Positions 28,092 to 36,486 of a stretch of 61,233 bases of DNA are shown piece by piece. Position 1 is the first letter of the stretch; every line of letters starts with the position of its first letter. This stretch comes from Oscillatoriales cyanobacterium M59_W2019_021 (lineage in GTDB: Bacteria; Cyanobacteriota; Cyanobacteriia; Cyanobacteriales; Geitlerinemataceae): assembly GCA_015295945.1 (NCBI GenBank), contig DVED01000020.1:1-61233 (forward strand), read 5' to 3'. The notes beneath the pieces are model-generated. The model was not told the origin of the DNA. It did no database searches and was given only the letters and a program-made list of their open reading frames with translations. A program made the translations under genes and the position numbers.

Positions 28092-29309
28092 TCAAGCCGT
28101 TCTCAGGGCGACGATCGGATCGAGTTTGGCGGCACGTTGTGCGGGAAATACGCCAAAAAATAGACCGATCCCCCCAGAGACTCCGGTAGCGAGAATAATC
28201 GCAACGGGAGAAACGCCGGCGTTAAAAGGGGTCAGAGCACTGATGGCTAAAATACCGCTAACACCTATCCCCGTACCGATCGCCCCGCCAACTAGAGCTA
28301 ATATTACCGCTTCGATGGTAAACTGTAACAGAATATCTTGTTGGGTCGCACCGATCGCCTTTCGCAAGCCGATTTCCTGAGTGCGTTCCGTGACAGAGAC
28401 TAACATGATATTCATAATGCCGATTCCGCCAACCAACAGAGAAATACTGGCGATCGCCGCTAACATGATTTTCAGCGCTCCCGTAATCGCTCCGGTGGTT
28501 TCCTGCAAGTCTTTTTGATTGCGAACGGTGAAATCATCTTCGCCTTTAACTTTGTGTCGCAATCGCAGCAAATTTTCGATTTGAAATTGAGCGATTTTCA
28601 TCTGACTTTCGTCGGTGATGCTGACATTAATAAACGTCACCTTCAACCCAAAAGGCGATCGCTGTCCCACCACCCGATACGCCATGGTTGTCAGGGGAAC
28701 GAACACCGTTTCGTCTAAATTCGTTCCGAAACTCGACCCTTTTGGTTGCATGACCCCAATGATGGTAAACGAAGCATTCTTAACGCGAATTTGCTCGCCC
28801 AGGGGATTTTGAGTACCAAATAACCGTTCGGCAACTTCCGAGCCGATCGCCGCCACTTGTTGGTTGCCCTTAATATCCACATCCGAAATAAACCGCCCTT
28901 TAGCAACATCAAAATTGCGGACGGGAAGTAACTCCGGCGTTACACCGTAAATTGACGAGGATAGGTTTTTATTGCGATAAGAAACCAATTCGCTACCGTT
29001 GAGTTGAGGCGCAACAGCTTGGACTGCCGGAACTTGTTCGGCGATCGCCTTGGCATCGTCCCAAACCAAGGTTTGCGGTGGAAAGACGGGGCGTCTTTGT
29101 GCTTCCGGACTCCCCGGCAAAATAAATAATAAGTTAGTTCCCAAAGATGAAATTTGGTCGGAGACGAAATTTTGCGCCCCTTCTCCTACGCCGATCGTCG
29201 CAATCACCGAAGCATTGCCAATGATAATTCCCAGCATCGTTAAAGCGCTTCGCATTTTATTGGCGATCAACGTTTGACTCGCCATTTTAAAAGATTCAAA
29301 GGGGTTCAT
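28092..29309 (-). CDS. MacB/FtsX-type ABC transporter permease
   Basis: The 405-residue permease has one membrane helix near the N-terminus (ALTMLGIIIGNASVIATIGV), a large periplasmic MacB_PCD-like domain (about 45-240: LFILPGSPEAQ, FISDVDIKGNQQVAAIG), and an FtsX domain with three helices at the end (ISLLVGGIGIMNIMLVSVTERTQEIGLRKAIGA). Such permeases work with a separate ATPase and a periplasmic adaptor, using mechanical force for efflux or lipoprotein release. Neither partner is next to it in the window, so the complex must be completed from elsewhere. DevC-like heterocyst exporters have a shorter periplasmic part and fit less well. Confidence 0.9.
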   Translation of the reverse strand: MNPFESFKMASQTLIANKMRSALTMLGIIIGNASVIATIGVGEGAQNFVSDQISSLGTNLLFILPGSPEAQRRPVFPPQTLVWDDAKAIAEQVPAVQAVAPQLNGSELVSYRNKNLSSSIYGVTPELLPVRNFDVAKGRFISDVDIKGNQQVAAIGSEVAERLFGTQNPLGEQIRVKNASFTIIGVMQPKGSSFGTNLDETVFVPLTTMAYRVVGQRSPFGLKVTFINVSITDESQMKIAQFQIENLLRLRHKVKGEDDFTVRNQKDLQETTGAITGALKIMLAAIASISLLVGGIGIMNIMLVSVTERTQEIGLRKAIGATQQDILLQFTIEAVILALVGGAIGTGIGVSGILAISALTPFNAGVSPVAIILATGVSGGIGLFFGVFPAQRAAKLDPIVALRTA

Positions 29310-29332
29310 GGGGGAAGGAGTTCGGGAGATCG

Positions 29333-29400
29333 GAAGGCAGAGGGCAGAAGGCAGAGGGGGGAGAAGATCGTAGGGTGTTTTGAGGAACGAAACGCACCGT
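29333..29400. repeat. Composite of heptamer run and interspersed palindrome
   Basis: GGCAGA-type heptamers (29333-29360) are followed by a GTAGGGTGTTTTGAGGAACGAAACGCACC element (29370-29400), a relative of the repeats at 16158 and 60471. The following 100 bp (AATCACCCATTACCCATTACC) is again low complexity. Confidence 0.7.
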
Positions 29401-29557
29401 TTTTGTTGGTGGTTAGTGGTTAATAGTTAGTGGCTAGCAGCCAGTCGGATGTATTGAAGAACGAATAAGCCTCCATTCCCAATCACCCATTACCCATTAC
29501 CTAATTCAACTTCATTGTAGCGCTGGATTTGGAGAGGAACTCGCCCAAAACCGAAAA

Positions 29558-29582
29558 CCCCGGCTTCTTCAAGAAACCGGGG
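29558..29582 (-). terminator. Terminator of the RTX-like gene
   Basis: CCCCGG...CCGGGG forms a GC-rich hairpin with an inner TTCTT/AAGAA-type extension, and on the minus strand is followed by TTTTCGGTTTT. It lies 26 bp after the stop. The same hairpin sequence is a common repeat in related cyanobacteria (recollection). Confidence 0.65.
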
Positions 29583-29608
29583 TCTTTAGTGCTATCTAAG
29601 CTGAGGTC

Positions 29609-31273
29609 TTAGACGACGAACAGCGAAGAGTTTGCCAGATCGAACGGCGAGACAGTTTGAACGATCCCTAAATACTGTCCGCCGGCTTTAATCGCCGTGG
29701 CTGCCGTTGCACCACCCCCGTCAATCGCCAAATCGATCGACTCGAAGGTTAAATCGGCAAATCCGGCACCGACCAATTGAATTTTATCGGCATCGGCAAT
29801 GCTAAAGTCGGTAATCACATCTGCCAAAGCCGCCGTAGCCGCAGCATTGTCGGCATCATTTTTGAGGACGAAGGTATCGGCACCGCCACCACCCGTCAAG
29901 AAATCTTGACCCGCATCACCGCTAATTAAATCATTCCCCAAACCGCCAATAATAATATCGTTATCCCGACCGCCGTTGAGGGTATCGTTTCCATCACCGC
30001 CATCAACGCGATCGTTTCCAGCATTTCCATTGAGAATATCGTTTCCGGCTTCTCCATTCAGCTTGTCCGAATCCCGACCGCCAACGGCAACATCCGCACC
30101 GTCACCCATCAGAAAAGTATCGTTTCCGGCATTGCCGACGATCGGCACGTCATTGCCAGCCGTACCCATAAAGTTATCGTTTCCGCCCAATGCTACGACC
30201 CAGCGAGCGCCTTCAAAGTTGGTCGTGCCATCGGCATTAATTGCCGGGGTCAGTGCAGTAAATGGCGGGTTGGGCGGGGTATTAAGATTGATAACATCAT
30301 CCCCTGTCGATAACTGGATCAGATCGAAGGTGTTGACGGGTTTGGTGGTATCGGGAAACTCGACCGAACCTTGCGCTCCCTTGTTGAAACGCTGATATTG
30401 GGTAGTATCGGGAGCAACTGCTGCCGGATCGGGGGCTAAAGTTGGCGTATTGATAGCTACGGTTCCCGAACCTTGGCTGGTGCTAACAGGGGTAACGCTA
30501 ACGCCGTTGGGTGCGTTGAATGCCAATTGGTAACTGGCGGGGTTGTTGGTTCCCAGATTTCCAGAACTGAGGATGCGAACTCGATACTCTGTACCCACAA
30601 CAAGGGCATTTGTGACAGATGCTGCCGGGTTGACATCAAACGCGAGTATCGCCCCCGTGGTGGCGTTAATGAGTTCCAAACGTGGTGGATTGATGAATCC
30701 TGCTGGAACGCCAGTAATCCCAACGGTGAGGTTGCCTCCGAGGGTGGGAACGACGCGATATTCGTCGGCAAGGGAGTAGTTTCCGGCAGCCGGAGGCGCG
30801 AAGAAATCATTGGCTCCCAGTTGTCCGGAAACGATGGTGCTGGTTCCGGTTTGAGCGGGTTGGCTGCCCGACGCTGAAGGGTTCAGGGAAGTCAGGGCAA
30901 CATTGCCGTTATCCACCTGAGCGGTGAGGTTGTACTCCGCAGGAGGAACGAGCGCTCCGTTGCTGGCAACGATGACTTTAAATTGCGTTTCACCTGCAGG
31001 CAGGGCAAAACTGAGGATTTGATCGTCTGCTCCAGCCCCGCCACCATTGTTAAAGGCTAACTGGGCGCCGGTTTTGGGGTTGACCAGAGCGATTAAACCG
31101 TCATAGGTTCCGGTAATCGGATCGAGGGTCAGCGTCAGCGACGAACCCGGTTGATCCACCGTCACCATGTACTCATCCAAGCGGGTATTGCCAGCCGCAC
31201 CGCCAATCAACGCGGAATCGGCGACTAGATCGTTGGGATTGAGCAGACCTTTGAGCGTAATATTATTAGCCAT
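29609..31273 (-). CDS. RTX-like calcium-binding secreted protein with PPC-type domains
   Basis: From the ATG at 31273 the product has 554 residues. Two beta-rich modules at about 25-120 and 145-255 have the pattern of bacterial pre-peptidase C-terminal (PPC) domains (LDEYMVTVDQPGSSLTLTL, LADEYRVVPTLGGNLTVGI). Residues about 370-465 hold at least seven RTX nonapeptides (GNAGNDTF, GGDGNDTL, GGLGNDLI), which bind calcium. The C-terminus ADTFVLKNDADN...DVITDFSIADADKI is the usual RTX end with a type I secretion signal. No signal peptide is present, as expected for TolC-linked export. It has no obvious enzyme domain. A GTG start at 31294 would add seven unconvincing residues. Confidence 0.87.
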   Translation of the reverse strand: MANNITLKGLLNPNDLVADSALIGGAAGNTRLDEYMVTVDQPGSSLTLTLDPITGTYDGLIALVNPKTGAQLAFNNGGGAGADDQILSFALPAGETQFKVIVASNGALVPPAEYNLTAQVDNGNVALTSLNPSASGSQPAQTGTSTIVSGQLGANDFFAPPAAGNYSLADEYRVVPTLGGNLTVGITGVPAGFINPPRLELINATTGAILAFDVNPAASVTNALVVGTEYRVRILSSGNLGTNNPASYQLAFNAPNGVSVTPVSTSQGSGTVAINTPTLAPDPAAVAPDTTQYQRFNKGAQGSVEFPDTTKPVNTFDLIQLSTGDDVINLNTPPNPPFTALTPAINADGTTNFEGARWVVALGGNDNFMGTAGNDVPIVGNAGNDTFLMGDGADVAVGGRDSDKLNGEAGNDILNGNAGNDRVDGGDGNDTLNGGRDNDIIIGGLGNDLISGDAGQDFLTGGGGADTFVLKNDADNAAATAALADVITDFSIADADKIQLVGAGFADLTFESIDLAIDGGGATAATAIKAGGQYLGIVQTVSPFDLANSSLFVV

Positions 31274-31662
31274 TGACCGATGTGTTTGACACACGTATAT
31301 GAATGATGGTACTATGCTAACGCAGTTTTATATCTACATGACATCAGTATTTATACTGAATTTTGTTGTATAGCTTAAATTTTGTATAAAAAAATACAGA
31401 AAATATACGGATATTAGTGTATTACGACAAAACATCCGATCGATCCGGCAAAAATTTAGGCAGTTGGGGTGACGGAGCGCGAATTTTAGCCCTAATCTCG
31501 TTTTAGCGAGACGGCGATCGGGAGATCGAGGTTCCCCGTTTGCCTCCGCTGTCTGGCGAGCGCAGAAAAGCCATCGTCCGATAGAAACATAGAGCGATCG
31601 CGATCGTTGCCAGCCTCTTCATTCTCTGGTAAAACTCGATCGTATCTAGTTGCATTCGATCG
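31274..31662. promoter_or_regulatory. AT-rich divergent control region with CAGTAT-N2-ATACTG dyad
   Basis: About 390 bp separate the divergent RTX-like and peptidoglycan-binding genes. The part nearest the RTX gene (31290-31430) is unusually AT-rich for this genome and holds a 14-bp dyad, CAGTATTTATACTG, at 31345-31358, which could bind a dimeric regulator. The rest (31440-31660) has CGATCG-rich normal composition and no clear motif. Confidence 0.45.
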
Positions 31663-32829
31663 ATGGATGGTTTAGCCTACACGCATCTATATCTTGCGAA
31701 CGAGTCCCCGGTTACACCGTGCTGGGGATTGAACCTACGGGGGTTAGCAGTCGCGCCGTTGGGGTTAGTTTTAGCTTTAATCCTAGGGTTGCCGTCTGTC
31801 GCGGAAGTTTCCTGTACGGCGGTGGATTGCGCCGCTAACGCCACGGAATGGAACGAGAGCGATCGCGACGTGGTGGCGTTGCAAGATAACTTGAAAGTGC
31901 TAGGATACTTCCCCAAAGAGGTGTCATCGACGGGATATTACGGCGACATTACCCGCGAGAGCGTTCGCCAGTTTCAGCAAGCGGTGGGACTGCCCGTTGA
32001 TGGAATTGCAGACGCGGTAACTCGAGGGGAGATCGATCGCGTAAGCGACTCCCAGAGGGAGTATCGGGCAATTGCCCAAAAGAAAACCCAATCGACCGAA
32101 AACGCGGCTCAATCCATCACCACCCTCGAACTGCAATCTCGACTGAAGACTCTGGGATATTTTCCCGCCAAGGTTCGTACCACCGGATATTACGGTCCGA
32201 TCACCCAAGCCAGCGTGCGCCAGTTCCAACTCGCTTACGGACTCCCTGCCGATGGCATTGCCGGATCGAGTACCGTTGCCAAACTCGAAGAAGTTACCCA
32301 ACAGGTAACTTCGGCAAGTCGCGGAGGCACCATGCGCCGCTTCTCGGAAAATCGCGGTAGAGTTCCCCAAACCCCAGTTCCCTCCCAACAACCAAACCGT
32401 CCGGCAGGTTTTCTGCGACCGGGAGATGTGGGAGCAGCCGTGGTGGAAGCAAAACGACAACTCGATCGATACGGCTATACGGCAGGTCGCGGCAATCTCT
32501 ACGATACCCAAATGGTGGTAGCGGTGAAGCGGTTCCAGGAGGATAAGGGATTGGAAGCAGATGGTTTGATTGGCACTCAAACCGAGCAATTGCTGTATGC
32601 TGCCGAACGCGGTTTGCCGACATTACAAGAAGGCGATCGAGGACATCTGGTGCAATTGGTGCAGTTTCAGTTAAACTTAGTGCCGACGGGAGAGTTCGAC
32701 GCCGTAACTGCCGCCACGGTAAAAGCCTTTCAGGAAAAACAGGGTTTAGAACCGACGGGTATTGTCAATGGGTTAACCCACCAGGCTTTAAAAACACATT
32801 TGGCTCGTTTGAGTTTGATCGCGCGTTAA
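31663..32829 (+). CDS. Exported protein with four peptidoglycan-binding repeats
   Basis: The 388-residue protein has a hydrophobic export segment (GLAVAPLGLVLALILGLPSV, about 27-46) then four PG_binding_1 modules at about 63-125, 150-212, 251-313 and 320-380. The marks are LQDNLKVLGYFP, YYGDITRESVRQFQQAVGLPVDG, and YYGPITQASVRQFQLAYGLPADG. Such modules hold proteins to the cell wall. No catalytic domain is attached. Modules 1 and 2 are the closest pair, pointing to recent duplication. Between them, residues 125-136 (RVSDSQREYR) are encoded by a palindromic repeat also found in the DMT gene. Start is ATG 31663; the long pre-signal stretch leaves later starts possible. Confidence 0.86.
   Translation: MDGLAYTHLYLANESPVTPCWGLNLRGLAVAPLGLVLALILGLPSVAEVSCTAVDCAANATEWNESDRDVVALQDNLKVLGYFPKEVSSTGYYGDITRESVRQFQQAVGLPVDGIADAVTRGEIDRVSDSQREYRAIAQKKTQSTENAAQSITTLELQSRLKTLGYFPAKVRTTGYYGPITQASVRQFQLAYGLPADGIAGSSTVAKLEEVTQQVTSASRGGTMRRFSENRGRVPQTPVPSQQPNRPAGFLRPGDVGAAVVEAKRQLDRYGYTAGRGNLYDTQMVVAVKRFQEDKGLEADGLIGTQTEQLLYAAERGLPTLQEGDRGHLVQLVQFQLNLVPTGEFDAVTAATVKAFQEKQGLEPTGIVNGLTHQALKTHLARLSLIAR
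32033..32068. repeat. Intragenic 36-base palindromic repeat, copy C
   Basis: GATCGCGTAAGCGACTCCC-AGA-GGGAGTATCG matches the two copies in the DMT gene except in the loop. It is read in frame and adds about 12 residues between two peptidoglycan-binding modules. Confidence 0.8.
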
Positions 32830-32833
32830 TTTT

Positions 32834-33328
32834 CGATACTCCTTCATGAGTCGCTGGGCGATCGTTGAAAATTGAGCGATCGACAAACCGCTGTCCATCA
32901 ATCTCTGACGGCTGATTCAAGGTGGAGGTTTCTCCATTGGCAACCAGCCGCAGAATTCGTCCGGCAAGCAACAGTTTCAACCGGGGACGCAGGCGATCGA
33001 TTGCTGCTGCGATCGCTTCTCCCGGTGCGCCGAAGGAACCTTCGATCGGAGTCGAATCTTGGGCAAATAAGCCGATACTCCCCACCGCAGGCGGCGCGAT
33101 GGCTTGCTTGCTGCCTGTGCTGCGGCATCCTCGGCAAACCTCCCCAGGAGATAGTCGATCGAGGTCTGCGGATTGACGGGTAAGACTTCGAGGCGATCGA
33201 TACTCCCCAGTTCGGGATCGGGATCGAGCATTCGCGATCCGTACCCGGAGTAGTGAAACACCACCACATCCTCCGATTGGGCTTGGGCAATCAAGTGATT
33301 TTCAAAAACATCGAGAATGCTTTAGAAG
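32834..33328 (-). pseudogene. Decayed caspase-like (peptidase C14 / DUF4384 type) gene
   Basis: One minus-strand frame (to about 33328) reads FENHLIAQAQSEDVVVFHYS then GYGSRM, the caspase beta strand with its catalytic His region, and LEVLPVNPQTSIDYLL. Another minus-strand frame (about 33085 down to 32850) reads GSIGLFAQDSTPIEGSFGAP and AAIDRLRPRLKLLLAGRILR, typical of the region after the caspase domain in cyanobacterial DUF4384 proteins. The two lie in different frames, the cysteine part is missing, and both ends are cut. A relative of the palindromic repeat covers the 3' end (32834-32864). So it is a remnant, not a working gene. Confidence 0.8.
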
Positions 33329-33430
33329 CTGAGGCTAAACTTAGGAAACCTACAGTCAGGCGATCTCGAAAATTTTGGTAGACTCGATACAAGATAATTC
33401 CTCCTGAACAAGTTATTTTTCTTTGATTCT

Positions 33431-33487
33431 CAATCCGCCTGGAACTTAAGTTCCAGGCTTATAACTCAAGTCCATTTTAATGGACTG
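33431..33487 (-). repeat. Double-hairpin repeat, copy 1
   Basis: On the minus strand: stem-loop AGTCCATTAAAATGGACT, linker TGAGTTATAAGCC, stem-loop CCTGGAACTTAAGTTCCAGG, then CGGATTGAG. Copies 2-4 follow within 500 bp with different stem sequences but kept pairing. Confidence 0.8.
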
Positions 33488-33576
33488 AAACACTTCATCA
33501 ATCATTGTCGGGGTTGTACCCCCGTGCCTACCCCAGCAGCCCTGCCCCAGCAGCCGGGGCAACCCTATAAAGCGTT

Positions 33577-33630
33577 GAGTCATCTTTAGATGAGTTAAGC
33601 TATGAGCCAAGGAATTAATTCCTTGGCGGA
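33577..33630 (+). repeat. Double-hairpin repeat, copy 2
   Basis: Stem-loop AGTCATCTTTAGATGAGT (one mismatch), linker TAAGCTATGAGCC, stem-loop CCAAGGAATTAATTCCTTGG, then CGGA. Opposite orientation to copy 1. Between them lies a GGGGTTGTACCCCC / CCCCAGCAGCC run. Confidence 0.8.
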
Positions 33631-33639
33631 TCGGAGTAA

Positions 33640-33852
33640 TTGGTCGCACTCATATTTCTCTATAGTTTTGGCTCCCTCCAGCAATGTAATTTAACTGGAG
33701 CGGACTTAAACAATGCAGACTTCCGAAATGCAGATCTCAGTGGAGCAATACTCAGTACCATAAAGCTCGAGGGAGCAAATTTTTGCGGCGCAACCATGCC
33801 CGATGGTACGATCTCCGAGGAGGGTTGCGAGGTGGAGGAAGACGAAGAATAG
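33640..33852 (+). pseudogene. C-terminal fragment of a pentapeptide-repeat protein
   Basis: The frame encodes about nine pentapeptides (CNLTGADLNNADFRNADLSG, ANFCGATMPDG) and the usual C-terminal end of cyanobacterial pentapeptide proteins (TISEEGCEVEEDEE). The first 16 codons do not fit the pattern, the only start is TTG with no ribosome site, and a double-hairpin repeat ends 9 bp before it. I read it as the 3' end of a longer gene cut by repeat insertion or deletion; a short functional version is possible. Confidence 0.6.
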
Positions 33853-33871
33853 TTGACGATCGAGATCGACA

Positions 33872-33910
33872 ACCCGCCCAGAGATTAATCTCGCTTGCTA
33901 ATAGCTAAAC
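33872..33910 (-). repeat. Double-hairpin repeat, partial copy 4
   Basis: On the minus strand the linker TTTAGCTATTAGC is followed by a GAGATTAATCTC palindrome and GGGCGGGTTG. The first stem is not convincing, so it is a partial copy, head to head with copy 3. Confidence 0.6.
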
Positions 33911-33920
33911 TCGTCATTGT

Positions 33921-33979
33921 AGTCTTCTTGAGAGGACTTAAGCTATTAGCCCTGGGTTTGAAGCCAGGGCGGATTGAGT
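33921..33979 (+). repeat. Double-hairpin repeat, copy 3
   Basis: Stem-loop AGTCTTCTTGAGAGGACT (one T-G wobble), linker TAAGCTATTAGCC, stem-loop CCCTGGGTTTGAAGCCAGGG, then CGGATTGAGTC. It ends 39 bp before the SDR start codon, so it would lie in that gene's leader if transcription starts upstream. Confidence 0.8.
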
Positions 33980-34017
33980 CACTCTCCTGTAAATTCTGCA
34001 CTCCCACACACCTACAA

Positions 34018-34785
34018 ATGTTAAAAGACAAAATTGTTTTAATTACCGGAGCCAGTAGCGGCATTGGCGCATCTTGTGCGAAATTATTTGCCGAAGCGGG
34101 GGCGAAATTGATTTTGGCGGCACGGCGGTTCGATCGCCTGCAAGCATTAGCGACCCAATTACAGCAAGATTTCCACACCGAAACGCACTTATTAGAATTG
34201 GATGTACGCGATCGATCTCAAGTGGAATCTCAACTCCAATCCCTACCTCCAAATTGGGCAAACATCGAGATTTTAATTAACAATGCTGGATTGAGTCGCG
34301 GGTTAGATAAACTCTACGAAGGCAGCATCGAAGATTGGGAAGAAATGATCGATGCCAACCTCAAAGGGTTGCTGTACGTGACGAGATCGATCGTTCCGGG
34401 AATGGTACAACGGGGCAGCGGTCACGTCGTCAATATCGGCTCGATCGCGGGTCGGCAGGCGTATCCGGGGGGGAACGTCTACTGCGCGTCTAAGGCAGGC
34501 GTACGCGCCATTTCCGAGGGTTTGAAGCAAGATTTGTTAGGTACTCCAGTGCGGGTAACGGAAATCGAGCCGGGGTTGGTAGAAACGGAGTTTAGCATCG
34601 TCCGCTTTCACGGAGACGGCGATCGAGCGGGTAAAGTTTACGAAGGCTTAACCCCCTTAACCCCCGACGATGTTGCCGACGTGGTGTTATTTTGCGCCAC
34701 CCGTCCCCCCCACGTCAACATCAGCGAAGTCCTACTCGTCCCCACCGATCAAGCCAACGCCACCCTCGTGAGCCGCCGTTCTTGA
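34018..34785 (+). CDS. Short-chain dehydrogenase/reductase (YdfG-like)
   Basis: From the ATG at 34018 the product has 255 residues, the usual length for classical SDRs. It has TGASSGIG (cofactor), ELDVRD, NNAG, the catalytic Ser in NIGSIAGRQ, and Tyr/Lys in VYCASKAG. GNVYCASKAGVRAISEGLK followed by RVTEIEPGLVETEFS resembles YdfG-type enzymes, which oxidise serine, 3-hydroxy acids or reduce malonic semialdehyde with NADP(H). The open frame reaches back to 33895, but that part is double-hairpin repeat and the first Met before the glycine motif is at 34018. The substrate is not known. Confidence 0.88.
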   Translation: MLKDKIVLITGASSGIGASCAKLFAEAGAKLILAARRFDRLQALATQLQQDFHTETHLLELDVRDRSQVESQLQSLPPNWANIEILINNAGLSRGLDKLYEGSIEDWEEMIDANLKGLLYVTRSIVPGMVQRGSGHVVNIGSIAGRQAYPGGNVYCASKAGVRAISEGLKQDLLGTPVRVTEIEPGLVETEFSIVRFHGDGDRAGKVYEGLTPLTPDDVADVVLFCATRPPHVNISEVLLVPTDQANATLVSRRS

Positions 34786-34926
34786 ACTGAGCCGGGGGAG
34801 AAATATCCCGGTGAGATGCGATGACCGTCCTCACCAGAGTGGCGACTGCTATAACCAACAAACCCCCAACCCCAAACCACGGTAATATTAAATTTTGACA
34901 ACGTTTTGCTCCTCGTAGAAACATTC

Positions 34927-36486
34927 ATGCGTCCAGTTCTTCACCTTGTCAGCCAGTTGCGATCGCGCGCTGGCTTTTTAGTGTCTCGTTTCCGACCCCG
35001 CCACCTCCACAAAGCCCTGATTTGGGCGTGCCTGCTGGTCTTCGGACTGACGATGACCCGCGTCTTTGCCAGCGAACCCGTCGTCACCAGTACCGCAGTC
35101 CTGCACGACGGCGCGACCCACCAGCGGGAATTTCGCGGCGTGTGGGCGGCAACCGTCGCCAACATCGATTGGCCCTCCCAACCCGGACTCTCGGTCAGCC
35201 AACAGCAAGCCGAACTCATTCGAGTTTTGGATCGCATGCAAGAGTTAAATCTCAATGCGCTGGTCTTGCAAGTGCGACCCGCCGGGGATGCCTTCTATGC
35301 CTCCGACCTGGAACCGTGGAGTTATTGGCTCACCGGACGCCAAGGACAAGCTCCCCAACCCTTCTACGATCCCCTAGAATTCGCGATCGCCGAAAGCCAC
35401 AAGCGTAACATCGAACTCCACGCCTGGTTCAACCCCTACCGCGCCCAAAACGCCAGTTCCTACAACCTCACCGCCAACCACATGGCGCGGAAATTTCCCC
35501 AATACGCCTATACTTACGGCGATTTAATTTGGATGGACCCCGGTGCCCAAGAAGTCCAAGACCAAACCTATAACGTCATCCTCGATGTCGTCAACCGCTA
35601 CGATGTCGATGGCATCCACCTCGACGACTACTTCTATCCCTATCCCAAAGAAGGCATCGAATTCCCCGACGATGCCACCTACAACGCCTACCGTCGCAAC
35701 GGCGGAACCCTAGCACGAGACGACTGGCGCCGAGATAACGTCAACCAACTCGTCCAACGCCTCGAACAAGGTATTCACGCCGCCAAACCCCACGTCAAAT
35801 TCGGCATCAGTCCCTTCGGCATCTACCGTCCCGGACAACCCGCCGGAGTGGACGGCATGGATCAATACGCCGCCATCTACGCCGACCCCAAATTGTGGCT
35901 GGAACAAGGATGGGTAGACTACATGGCACCTCAACTGTACTGGCGCATTTCTGCACCGCAGCAAAGTTATCCCGCCTTGTTAAGTTGGTGGGTTGCCCAA
36001 AATCCCCGCCGCCGTCATATTTACACCGGAAACTACCTCAGCCAACTCGACGGTGCGGGTTGGCCCGTCTCCGAGTTTGAGGAACAAGTGGCACTCTCTC
36101 GCAAGAGTGCTAAGAATCTTTCCTTGGGCAATATCTTCTTTAGCATGAAGATGTTTTCCCGCAATTCCCAAGGGGTGAACGAGGTCTTTAAATCGTCGGT
36201 GTATTCTAAACCCGCTCTGACGCCGAAAATGGAATGGTTGGATAGCGAACCGCCCAATCCGCCTGTGGGTCTGCAAGCGGCGAACCACCAACTCAGTTGG
36301 GAACGGGATAATTCCGGCGACGTGCGATCGTGGACATTGTACCGGAAACAGGGCAACACCTGGACGCTGGAAAAGGTCCTCAACGCCGAAACCACCAATT
36401 TCCGCGTCAATCCGGGAACCTACGGACTGTGTGCCGTCGATGCCCTCTCCAACGAAAGTCCCGCCGCCGTTATCGAGGTGCGGTAA
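34927..36486 (+). CDS. Exported family-10-type glycosyl hydrolase (GHL10/DUF187)
   Basis: The 519-residue protein has a signal peptide (HKALIWACLLVFGLTMTRVFA, about 32-52). The mature part shows the GHL10 barrel: REFRGVWAATVANIDWPSQP, LNLNALVLQVRPAGDAFY, WFNPYRAQN, the acid/base region YDVDGIHLDDYFYPYP, and VKFGISPFGIY. The family degrades cell-wall or exopolysaccharide glycans outside the membrane. A C-terminal fibronectin-like part (PPNPPVGLQAANHQLSWERD) probably binds carbohydrate. ATG 34927 is chosen over TTG 34906 because it puts the signal peptide in normal position. The context gives no substrate. Confidence 0.9.
   Translation: MRPVLHLVSQLRSRAGFLVSRFRPRHLHKALIWACLLVFGLTMTRVFASEPVVTSTAVLHDGATHQREFRGVWAATVANIDWPSQPGLSVSQQQAELIRVLDRMQELNLNALVLQVRPAGDAFYASDLEPWSYWLTGRQGQAPQPFYDPLEFAIAESHKRNIELHAWFNPYRAQNASSYNLTANHMARKFPQYAYTYGDLIWMDPGAQEVQDQTYNVILDVVNRYDVDGIHLDDYFYPYPKEGIEFPDDATYNAYRRNGGTLARDDWRRDNVNQLVQRLEQGIHAAKPHVKFGISPFGIYRPGQPAGVDGMDQYAAIYADPKLWLEQGWVDYMAPQLYWRISAPQQSYPALLSWWVAQNPRRRHIYTGNYLSQLDGAGWPVSEFEEQVALSRKSAKNLSLGNIFFSMKMFSRNSQGVNEVFKSSVYSKPALTPKMEWLDSEPPNPPVGLQAANHQLSWERDNSGDVRSWTLYRKQGNTWTLEKVLNAETTNFRVNPGTYGLCAVDALSNESPAAVIEVR

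Noticed and set aside
33577-33630. CRISPR-like array in the double-hairpin cluster
   Set aside because: Copies are in both directions, spacing is irregular and there are no unique spacers or cas genes.
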